In this document: positions 9,151-16,732 of the stretch, in pieces
How the letters are laid out: each line of letters opens with the position of its first letter
Numbering within the stretch: the first letter of the stretch is position 1
Source of the DNA: Planctomycetota bacterium
Lineage (GTDB): Bacteria; Planctomycetota; Planctomycetia; Planctomycetales; Planctomycetaceae
DNA: 64,000 nucleotides
NCBI GenBank assembly: GCA_014584345.1
Contig: JACTNB010000030.1
Span: 62,001-126,000 of the forward strand
Direction: 5' to 3'
The notes under the pieces: model-generated
Seen by the model: only the letters and a program-made list of their open reading frames with translations
What the model was told of the DNA's origin: nothing
Database searches by the model: none
Position numbers and translations under genes: made by a program

Positions 9151-10326
9151 TCACTCCGCCTGTTCCGGCTGCGAAACAGCCATGCCGAAGGGGTTGCAAA
9201 CACGAAACTGGATCTTCCAGTCCTGCGCCCAGGATTGTTCCTGTTCATTCTGGCAGATTTTCAACAGAATCTGATTCTTGCCCGGCTTCAATTTCGCGGG
9301 AACACGATACTGATCGAAGAATGTCCCCCGATGATATTCTTCCCGCTCGAACAGCAACTCCCCATTCAGCCACAGTTTCCAGGCATTCGGAGTGGCCAGG
9401 CGGAATTCGACGGGTTGCGCCGTTTCACTGGGGAAATCAGTGCAGGCATACAGGATCGCTCCCTTGTGCGGGCCGACCAGTTTTGCCAAGTCCATCGTGC
9501 CGTACGAATCGTCGGTGCTGTACTGCTGCCAGGTAACGGGACCAAGTTGACCCGCGTACTCGCCGGCCAGGTCGACCTGTTGCTCCGGTGGATAAACCAC
9601 GGGGAAACCACTTTCGTTCTTGTTATCGAACGGACCGATCAAATACCAGTCGGTGAGCAGGCCATAATGCCGGGGCAAATCCACGGAGATATCGTATTCC
9701 TTGAGGGCCGCAACAATCTTCCGAACCTGATCATCGTCGGAGGCCCCCGTCAACGCCTGTTGATAGAGTTCCCGCCGCCGCGACTGCGCGGAAGCCTCTG
9801 TCGCGGGAATGGCGGACGCTTCCTCGAGCAGCCGGGCCACTGCTTCCCGGCGGAGTTCATCGCTGGGATCGTTCAGAAAACCTGGAATCAGGCTGTTGGT
9901 CCGCTCACCTGCTACGCGGCGCAACCATTCGAAGGTCAGCCGGCGCGATTTGGGATTGTGCGATTTCTCCCCCAGAAAAGCGAACATCTCGTCCACTGGA
10001 AGTGGCTGCCCTTGTTTGACGGTACGCGCGGCAATCGTTTCAAAGGCGTTCCGCAGCCAGTTGGCCGACAGCGGATTCGCGGTTTCCAGGGCTTGCAGAA
10101 TGGGAAGCAGCGCGGAGGCGTCTTGCGATTGAAGCGTTTGGATCGCCTGCCTTGCAGCGACATGCCCCTCGGCCTGCCCCGAGACCTCCTGGATACGCAA
10201 GATGGCAGCCGAGACTTCTTCCGCCGGCGGACCAGCAGCCACCCGCTCCTGCAGGGCGATCAGGCAGCCGCAAGAGATCAGCACCACGACACCGCAAAGG
10301 GTTGATCTACTTTCTGTCACGAACAT
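9151..10326 (-). CDS. Secreted HEAT-like plus jelly-roll protein
   Basis: A 391-residue exported protein not recognised beyond its layout. The signal peptide (about residues 1-32, core LCGVVVLISCGCLIAL) is followed by an all-helical part up to about residue 200 that looks like HEAT repeats. From LLTDWYLIGPFDNKN on there is a beta-rich domain with PNAWKLWLNGELLFERE and LKPGKNQILLKI, the pattern of carbohydrate-binding-like jelly rolls in planctomycete exported proteins. An AGGAG stands only one base before the ATG, too close to be ideal. It is the first gene of a probable operon with the PQQ propeller protein downstream. Confidence 0.65.
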   Translation of the reverse strand: MFVTESRSTLCGVVVLISCGCLIALQERVAAGPPAEEVSAAILRIQEVSGQAEGHVAARQAIQTLQSQDASALLPILQALETANPLSANWLRNAFETIAARTVKQGQPLPVDEMFAFLGEKSHNPKSRRLTFEWLRRVAGERTNSLIPGFLNDPSDELRREAVARLLEEASAIPATEASAQSRRRELYQQALTGASDDDQVRKIVAALKEYDISVDLPRHYGLLTDWYLIGPFDNKNESGFPVVYPPEQQVDLAGEYAGQLGPVTWQQYSTDDSYGTMDLAKLVGPHKGAILYACTDFPSETAQPVEFRLATPNAWKLWLNGELLFEREEYHRGTFFDQYRVPAKLKPGKNQILLKICQNEQEQSWAQDWKIQFRVCNPFGMAVSQPEQAE

Positions 10327-10452
10327 ACTCCTCGGTGAAGACCTGGATTAGGATGGACGAAATCATATCACGCCGAAATGTTCCGCCAAGTTCATGCGAA
10401 GAAATTTGCACGTCCGGCGCGGGCCTCTCCGCGTGGCAACGGTTTGCTGGCA

Positions 10453-10692
10453 TCAATAGTGAGGTGGCGTATCGTCAAGCGGGTCTGGCAGGTCCGCGGA
10501 GGGGCCGGCCAGTTGCTCCTCCATGCGTTCCAGATTCCGCTGCATTTCCTGGATTTGTTTCTGCTGTTCCAGAACCACGCCGTTGAGCTGTTCGAAATCA
10601 AACTGCAAATAAGCCAGGGTCGATTCCAGCGTAACCATTCGCTGTTGCAGCGAATCCAGGTCGAACGATGGTTTTCCAATGTTCTCGGCCAT
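10453..10692 (-). CDS. SlyX-like small coiled-coil protein
   Basis: A 79-residue protein starting at the ATG at 10692 (MAENIGKPSFDLDSL). The middle is one continuous heptad pattern (LQQRMVTLESTLAYLQFDFEQ, then LNGVVLEQQKQIQEMQRNLE) and the end is Pro/Asp-rich with the terminal DDTPPHY. This matches SlyX proteins, which are about 70-80 residues and often end in PPHY. SlyX function is poorly known. The gene is divergent from hslV. The longer frame that reaches 10791 adds a region with no family similarity. Confidence 0.8.
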   Translation of the reverse strand: MAENIGKPSFDLDSLQQRMVTLESTLAYLQFDFEQLNGVVLEQQKQIQEMQRNLERMEEQLAGPSADLPDPLDDTPPHY

Positions 10693-10880
10693 GTTACCAT
10701 TCCTTTCCCTTGCGGATGTTCTGGGATCGCCTGGAATCGACACCTTCCAGTCCCCCCCTTTTCCGTCGAGATCGTTTGACTCCCCACGCAATGCCGCGAG
10801 AATACCTTACCACCAGCCGAATAAATAGCCTCCAACCGATGGACATCCAAGCCATGCCCTCCCAGCCCCATTATCTACGC
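10693..10880. promoter_or_regulatory. Divergent promoter region slyX-like / hslV
   Basis: These 188 bases separate the leftward slyX-like gene from hslV and should hold the hslVU promoter. I see no CIRCE-like inverted repeat or other heat-shock operator. Earlier in-frame ATG codons for hslV at 10791, 10839 and 10854 fall inside it. Confidence 0.35.
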
Positions 10881-11423
10881 ATGGAAGCCCGTTCGACAAC
10901 CGTGCTGACGGTGCGTCACAAAGGCCAGGTTGCCATCGGGGCGGATGGTCAGGTGACCTATGGACAATGCATTCTGAAACACGATACCCGAAAAATCCGG
11001 CGAATTCTGGAGGGGAACGTCCTGGTTGGTTTCGCGGGTTCGACTGCCGATGCCTTTGCCCTGCTGGAACGCTTCGAAGCCAAGGCCAAGGATTTTCCCG
11101 GCAATATTCCCCGCGCGGCGACGGAACTGGCCCGCGACTGGCGAACCGATCGCATCTTGAGAAGACTGGAAGCCATGATGGTCGTGGTGAATGCCGAACA
11201 TTCCCTGCTGGTCACGGGACAAGGGGATGTGGTGACCCCGGCGGATGGCATCATTGGCATCGGCTCCGGGGGAAATTATGCCGTGGCGGCCGCGCGGGCG
11301 CTGTTGCGGCATTCCAGTTTATCGGCCCGGGAAATCGTCGAACAGTCGCTGAGGATTGCTTCCGAAATTGACATCTATACCAACGACAACCTGATTCTCG
11401 AAGAACTTCCCTCCCGGATTTAA
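10881..11423 (+). CDS. hslV: ATP-dependent protease HslV, peptidase subunit
   Basis: The proteolytic subunit of the HslUV (ClpQY) protease, a threonine peptidase that forms a double hexameric ring. From the ATG at 10881 it is 180 residues, normal for the family; longer in-frame starts exist (10839, 10854) but would add residues with no counterpart. The catalytic residue should be T6 in the sequence ARSTTVLTVRHKG, after removal of a five-residue propeptide. Further matches to HslV are GADGQVTYG, FAGSTADAFALLERFE, LARDWRTDR and GIGSGGNYAVAAARAL. hslU follows 52 bases downstream, so they form the usual operon. Confidence 0.97.
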   Translation: MEARSTTVLTVRHKGQVAIGADGQVTYGQCILKHDTRKIRRILEGNVLVGFAGSTADAFALLERFEAKAKDFPGNIPRAATELARDWRTDRILRRLEAMMVVVNAEHSLLVTGQGDVVTPADGIIGIGSGGNYAVAAARALLRHSSLSAREIVEQSLRIASEIDIYTNDNLILEELPSRI

Positions 11424-11475
11424 TCGCAACGAGAATCACTACCGCGGGATGCTCCCAATCGAAAGTGCCCCCTTC

Positions 11476-12855
11476 ATGAATTCCGCCGACCAGACCCCAC
11501 CCGAAACCAACTGGAACCTGACCCCCCGCGAAATCGTGGCGGCGTTGGACAGGCACATTGTCGGCCAAGACTCGGCCAAGCGTTCCGTTGCCATCGCCTT
11601 GCGAAATCGTTACCGCTGGCGACAACTCGACGAAGCGACGCGGCGGGAAATCACGCCTAAGAACATCATCATGATTGGCCCGACCGGCGTTGGGAAGACG
11701 GAAATCACCCGCCGCCTGGCCACTCTGACCGGCGCCCCGTTCATCAAGGTGGAGGCAACCAAATACACGGAAGTGGGCTATTACGGCCGCGACGTGGAAA
11801 GCATGGTCCGCGATCTGGTGGAGGCGGCCATCACTCTAATCCGCAATCGGAAAAAGGAGGAAGTTCGAGAGCGAGCCGTGCGAAACGTGGAAGAACGCCT
11901 GCTCGACCTGCTACTCCCCCCGCAGCCGACTGGCTGGTCTCCGGAGTCGCGCGCGGAGGAAACCGAGCAACGACACGAACGGAATCGCGATAAATTTCGC
12001 GAAATGCTGCGTCAGGGAACACTCGAAGAACGCGAAGTGGAACTGCGAGTGGAACAGAAAACCACTCCGGTGCAGATTTTTTCCAACATGGGAATGGAGC
12101 AGATGGATGCCGACTTCCAGAACATGTTCGAAAAACTACTCCCCAAGAATCCGCGGCAACGCAAGGTGACCATCCAGGAAGCCCGCCGCATTCTCCTGGA
12201 ACAGGAAACCGAGGCCTTGATGGATCGGGAAGTCATTCAGGAAGAGGCGGTCCGGCTGGCGGAGAACTGCGGGATGATCTTCATCGATGAAATCGACAAG
12301 ATTTGTGGGCCTCAAGAGGGAAGTAAAACCGCGGATGTCAGCCGACAGGGAGTGCAACGCGACCTGCTCCCGATCGTCGAAGGAACCACGGTGCAGACGA
12401 AATACGGTCCGGTAAACACTGAATTCATGCTGTTCATCGCGGCGGGTGCGTTTCATCGCTCCCGTCCCGCCGACCTGATGCCGGAACTCCAGGGGCGTTT
12501 CCCGATCCGCGTGGAGTTGCAGGATCTGACCCGCGACGACTTCGTGCGAATTCTTACCGAACCCTCGAATTCGCTCACCCTGCAATATCGGCAATTGCTG
12601 GCCGTCGATGGCGTGGAATTGCAATTCACCGAGGATGGAATCGCGGCGCTTGCGGATATCGCCCATCAGGTTAATCAATCCACGCAGAATATCGGGGCGC
12701 GCCGACTGCACACCATCCTCGAACGCCTGCTGGAAGAGACCAGCTTCAACGCTCCCTGCCAGACACCACTGCAGTTGACCATCGACGGACGGTATGTCCG
12801 GGAGCAGCTCAACGAAATCGCGGGGGACGAGGATCTGAGCAACTTCATTCTGTAG
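11476..12855 (+). CDS. hslU: HslU ATPase subunit of HslUV protease
   Basis: The AAA+ unfoldase that feeds substrates to HslV. It is 459 residues from the ATG at 11476 (E. coli HslU has 443). Walker A is GPTGVGKT (68-75) and Walker B is MIFIDEID. The inserted I-domain lies between them and carries the Arg/Glu-rich segment typical of HslU. The C-terminal tail EDLSNFIL matches the conserved tail that docks into HslV. The gene follows hslV closely and ends 26 bases before a convergent gene. Four TGxGKT-type features and the tail make the call firm. Confidence 0.97.
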   Translation: MNSADQTPPETNWNLTPREIVAALDRHIVGQDSAKRSVAIALRNRYRWRQLDEATRREITPKNIIMIGPTGVGKTEITRRLATLTGAPFIKVEATKYTEVGYYGRDVESMVRDLVEAAITLIRNRKKEEVRERAVRNVEERLLDLLLPPQPTGWSPESRAEETEQRHERNRDKFREMLRQGTLEEREVELRVEQKTTPVQIFSNMGMEQMDADFQNMFEKLLPKNPRQRKVTIQEARRILLEQETEALMDREVIQEEAVRLAENCGMIFIDEIDKICGPQEGSKTADVSRQGVQRDLLPIVEGTTVQTKYGPVNTEFMLFIAAGAFHRSRPADLMPELQGRFPIRVELQDLTRDDFVRILTEPSNSLTLQYRQLLAVDGVELQFTEDGIAALADIAHQVNQSTQNIGARRLHTILERLLEETSFNAPCQTPLQLTIDGRYVREQLNEIAGDEDLSNFIL

Positions 12856-12881
12856 CCAGGGCGGCATCCCCGGCGGGGGGA

Positions 12882-13328
12882 TCACGCTTCCGATGTTCGA
12901 GGCGGATAGTGGCTGCGTTCCGGTCCAAACAGCTTGATCAACAGTTCCTGGCCCGAAGACTGCTCTCGGGCATGCGACGCGACCGCATTGGCACACAGCA
13001 CGGGATCCACCAGCAACACTTCCGCCGGTTGAATGCCATTTTCCAGGGCTATGGTCTTCAGCATATCGATTTCGGCGGGGGTCAGCCCCAGTTTTTCGGC
13101 GATCAGTTCCAGCAGGGACGTCTGCTCTACTCCGGCGCCATTCGCCCCGGCACCGCGTAATTTGGCAATCAGCCCCCAGCAAACCCACAGCGCCACCAGT
13201 AAACCGAGAACCGCGAGAACGATGGTGTAATACTGGCTCCCCCCTCCGGGATTGCGGCTATGCCGCGCGATTTCCGAAAGGTGAGCCATGTAGAGCAGAC
13301 AAGAATCTGGCATTATCGATAGCATCAT
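12882..13328 (-). CDS. Single-pass membrane protein coupled to a HEAT protein
   Basis: Unrecognised, 148 residues. Its start overlaps the stop of the HEAT-repeat gene by 4 bases (ATGA), so it is translationally coupled; further ATG codons at 13325, 13313 and 13289 are possible. One transmembrane helix lies at about residues 35-56 (YYTIVLAVLGLLVALWVCWG). The part after it (SLLELIAEKLGLTPAEIDML and the following helix) is helical and would be cytoplasmic. This looks a little like the helical segments that accompany PilZ-type membrane proteins, but I cannot confirm that. Confidence 0.6.
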   Translation of the reverse strand: MMLSIMPDSCLLYMAHLSEIARHSRNPGGGSQYYTIVLAVLGLLVALWVCWGLIAKLRGAGANGAGVEQTSLLELIAEKLGLTPAEIDMLKTIALENGIQPAEVLLVDPVLCANAVASHAREQSSGQELLIKLFGPERSHYPPRTSEA

Positions 13329-14992
13329 CCATCCTCCCGGTCGGCCAGCGAAATGGGTTCGCCCTGGGTCGCGTGCTGTTCGGAAGGTGCGGCGGCCGAA
13401 ATGAGGTCGGCCCGCAGTAAAGCATCAATCCGATCAAGCGATTCTTGCGCCGTTTCGCGGACGCGTATGTTGGAATCTTCCAGCAACAACGTGAGGGCAC
13501 TGATCACGCTTTGCACGGGAACGTTGCCCAGAATTTCGGCAATGGACCGCCGCACAACGGCGTCGCTGTCATACAGCATTTCCACCAGGGCATCGCAAAC
13601 CTGAAGTTCGAGATTCATGAATGCGACCGCCTTGGCCGCGCGCAGCCGGCGCGTGCGGACGGGACTTGCCAGTTCGCGCGACAATTCCTGGCAGGCGTTG
13701 GGATTTATTTTCAGGAGTAACTCGGCAATCCGCGGCCCCAGGGAAGGGCGCGCCGATTCGCAATAGACAATGGCGTTTTGAACATCAAAGCGGCCCAACG
13801 CCTTGCGTGCCTCCAGGCAGACCTGTTCTCGGGAACTGTCCAGGCGATTCACCAGATACCGGTATTTGTCCGGGATGTCGGTATAGCGGAGTTCGGAGAC
13901 AGCCCAGGCCTCGATGCCTTCCTCGGGCGATTCCAGCGATTCCAGCACAATTTGGTCGAAAAACTGCGGCTTGAGCAAATGACGGTTCCGGGCAGCCACC
14001 GCCTTCCCCACCACCGACCCGTATTTCAAGACACTCTCGTAGAATTCCGCCTTCTGGTAGCTTTGATAGGCAATCGCATCCACAAGTTTCAGCACGCGAC
14101 CATGCCAATGGGGCGGAAAACGCTGCCAGAGTTCCTCACTGGGAAACAGCCAGGGCAAGGACTGCAACTGGCAATAGTTGCGTTCCTGATTCGTGGAAAA
14201 AGTTTCGGGGACATGGCTGACCACGGCATACTGAAATTCGATATCTCGCCTGCGCGAGAATATTTCCAGCTTCCGCGGATGAATGTATTTCTGGCTCATC
14301 GACTGGATCAGGAAATTCATGACGCCAGGATGCTTCGAGTTCATCAGGGTGTCCCACACCACCGCCTGGGACTCCGCCGAACTTTCACGAATTAACTGAT
14401 GCGCCACGCCATGCTCGGGAAACGACAGTATCAGTACCGCTTCCACCAGCGCACGGGGACGCTTGAGCAATTCAAATCGCGACAATTCCACGCCAAGGAC
14501 TTGCAGCAGGTCTTCACATTGCTTATTGACCGCGGACGGGTCGCTCAGTTTCAGCTTCAAGCGATCTTCGTAAAGTTGATCGACAAGCGCCAACAATGCT
14601 TGCTCCGCACGATCCGCGGCTGTCCCGGAAGCCTGACCTAGAAATTTTAACAGAAATGGAATTTCCTGATAAAATCGTGCCGCCTCGATCGTTTCCAGCG
14701 CTTTCAACGAGGACGGCACATCTCCATGTTGCAGGCACTGACGCAGAGGAAAACTGATCGACTTCTCGTCCTGACCGATCTCTTCAATCAGTTCCGCGGA
14801 CAGGCGATTGATGTTGCGAATGACTTCCGTCTTGGCCAGGGAATTGCCGGAACGGACAATCGCACGGGCCGCCAGGTCGCGAATCGTTTGATCCTCGACA
14901 CTTAATGCGTGCATCAACACCAGTTGCGCCGCGGGAGTTTTCGATTGCTCCAGCGCCCGCAAAGTCGTTTCGATTGCCGTATGCTCCGCCAT
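13325..14992 (-). CDS. HEAT-repeat protein
   Basis: A 555-residue soluble protein made almost wholly of helical HEAT-like repeats, with no signal peptide or membrane helix. Repeat units are clear near both ends, for example QTIRDLAARAIVRSGNSLAK, ELASPVRTRRLRAAKAVAFM and DSNIRVRETAQESLDRID. Such proteins are scaffolds; no catalytic motif is seen. The gene is followed by a coupled single-pass membrane protein, which suggests that the HEAT protein could be recruited to the membrane by that partner (inference). Neighbouring genes do not give a pathway. Confidence 0.75.
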   Translation of the reverse strand: MAEHTAIETTLRALEQSKTPAAQLVLMHALSVEDQTIRDLAARAIVRSGNSLAKTEVIRNINRLSAELIEEIGQDEKSISFPLRQCLQHGDVPSSLKALETIEAARFYQEIPFLLKFLGQASGTAADRAEQALLALVDQLYEDRLKLKLSDPSAVNKQCEDLLQVLGVELSRFELLKRPRALVEAVLILSFPEHGVAHQLIRESSAESQAVVWDTLMNSKHPGVMNFLIQSMSQKYIHPRKLEIFSRRRDIEFQYAVVSHVPETFSTNQERNYCQLQSLPWLFPSEELWQRFPPHWHGRVLKLVDAIAYQSYQKAEFYESVLKYGSVVGKAVAARNRHLLKPQFFDQIVLESLESPEEGIEAWAVSELRYTDIPDKYRYLVNRLDSSREQVCLEARKALGRFDVQNAIVYCESARPSLGPRIAELLLKINPNACQELSRELASPVRTRRLRAAKAVAFMNLELQVCDALVEMLYDSDAVVRRSIAEILGNVPVQSVISALTLLLEDSNIRVRETAQESLDRIDALLRADLISAAAPSEQHATQGEPISLADREDG

Positions 14993-15152
14993 GCTCGCCG
15001 CTTTCTGTTCCGTTTCGATTGATATTCAACGACTGCATCAACCGGCAGACTCTCCCCACATGCCTCATTCCATTGTAGTTCAGGATTTCTCGACAAGGCC
15101 GTTGCGGAGCCTGTGTGCTAAATTACATGTCCAATGTTCGCGAACAATCGGC

Positions 15153-16127
15153 TTAATCGCGAAAACCGATCAATTCCCGAGGACTGCGCCGGGGCATCTG
15201 GAACTCCGCTGAATCCTCCTCGGGAACATAGGCCCCTCTCCGCGGCACGATTTTTTCTGGCAGGGGGGCATCCTCGGCCGATCGATTCCGGGGGCTTTCC
15301 AACGGAAACAATCCCCCGGGCAGCGACTGCCAGGAACGATCCGCGGGACTTGGCGCGTCGAAGGGAAAAGCGTCCTCCAGGGGAAGTTCCGTGTAAATGG
15401 GTTCGGCCAGACATTCAAATGCCAGACAATGATCGTCCACGCAGCAGGTATCCTCGCAGCCGTCCGAGTTATACCCACAAAGTCGCAAGGCTCGGGAGGA
15501 TTTCAGCCGCACCCGCGGACTACAATCGTTAAGGGCACACTGCAGCTTGATGATCACCCAGGGCGGGCAGCAACAGGCGTATCGGCGGAGTTGATCCCCC
15601 AGGCCATCGGCAGCGGCAATCCGAACGCGCGCATTGCAATCGCTCAATGCATCTCCCAGTGCCTGCAATACCTCCGGATGACACTCGCAACTGTATCGGC
15701 GTGCCAGGCGGACAATCGCCAGACGACGACTGGACGACAAACAGGCGTAACGCGATTCATACATTAGTTCCGCCAGTCCACAGGCAGCGTCAGGCAGTTC
15801 TCCGCAACAGGGCTCGTTCTCCAGATAGCCTTCACACAGGCAGGAATCCGTACAGTCGCGGGGATCGCCAGCGCCGCACACCTCACGCACCCAGTGGCCA
15901 GACCTCGCTAGCATGGAACCGTCAAACAGACGATACCCCGTTGACTCCGTACTGCCGACAACATCCGCGCGTAGCGTACATTCTGCGGCATCGTTCACCG
16001 GCACGCAAACCCCACCTGCCTGATGCTCCCCTGCTTGCCAGAACTTCCATTGTGGCCAGCCAGCCTCCGCCGAACCTGCCAACCCGACCCAGGCGGCACA
16101 TCCCAGCGCGATTTTCCATCCGTACAT
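15153..16127 (-). CDS. Cys-rich exported HEAT-like protein
   Basis: An exported protein of 324 residues. The ATG at 16127 gives a short signal peptide (MYGWKIALGCAAWVGLAGSAEA); the longer frame up to 16202 would put a charged stretch before it. The mature part is unusually rich in Cys, often in pairs and triplets (SCLCEGYLENEPCCG, RRYSCECHPEV, RRYACCCPPWV, DTCCVDDHC). Two units read as HEAT-like repeats: LGDALSDCNARVRIAAADGL and CALNDCSPRVRLKSSRALRL. The end is Pro-rich and probably disordered. Related Cys-rich HEAT proteins occur in planctomycetes; disulfide cross-linking or metal binding outside the cytoplasm is inferred. Confidence 0.7.
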   Translation of the reverse strand: MYGWKIALGCAAWVGLAGSAEAGWPQWKFWQAGEHQAGGVCVPVNDAAECTLRADVVGSTESTGYRLFDGSMLARSGHWVREVCGAGDPRDCTDSCLCEGYLENEPCCGELPDAACGLAELMYESRYACLSSSRRLAIVRLARRYSCECHPEVLQALGDALSDCNARVRIAAADGLGDQLRRYACCCPPWVIIKLQCALNDCSPRVRLKSSRALRLCGYNSDGCEDTCCVDDHCLAFECLAEPIYTELPLEDAFPFDAPSPADRSWQSLPGGLFPLESPRNRSAEDAPLPEKIVPRRGAYVPEEDSAEFQMPRRSPRELIGFRD

Positions 16128-16732
16128 TGCCTGCGCTCTCCCGAGTGTGAGAGATTTCCTCCGTTCCTCCTGTTCCTGGTACGCTGAAAATCGCTTGTTC
16201 ACGGTCCGGGCTTCCCGCGGAAACTACCCGACTGCGATACGATTCCCCTGAATTCACGCAAAGGAAGAGAGGGATTTCGAGTGAAATCCGTCATGTCAAC
16301 GCCCTTCCCTGACCGTGGACCTCGCATCGTCCCGATGCGCCGTGGTCATTCCGTTGAATTCCGTCTATGATGACTCCCTGGAAAGATACATTCCTTCCCT
16401 CATTTCGTATCGACACTCAGGATCGGAGCCTTCAGAAACGTCGGAGAGGCATAGACAACCGCTACAGTCGTTAACAGAGCCCTGTCACCCGGAGGGCATG
16501 GGACGGGCGATCGCCTCGGAACGCGAAATTCGCGGATGCGCTTCCCCTCACTCCTGGGACAGTCCTTATTTTCGGGACATCCATCACTCTCGGGAAAGAA
16601 ACGTGAACACGAAAAACCGGTGGATTCGTGCCCCGGAAAACATTAGCTGCTAGAATACGCTGGAATCCCAACAACCGTGCGGCACAGACCGCGCAGGCAA
16701 GCCCGGCGCGGGGAATGCTCGAAGGACTACAG
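16128..16732. other. Long divergent intergenic region
   Basis: About 600 bases between a leftward and a rightward gene. It should hold both promoters. One open frame (16315-16653) has odd composition, no ribosome site and no family features, so I do not call it. I see no repeat or RNA structure. Confidence 0.4.

Noticed and set aside
9115..10305. Plus-strand frame of 396 codons
   Set aside because: Antisense to the exported HEAT/jelly-roll gene; no signal peptide or family match.
16315..16653. Open frame of 112 codons in the long intergenic region
   Set aside because: No ribosome site, no hydrophobic or motif pattern, and unusual composition for this genome.
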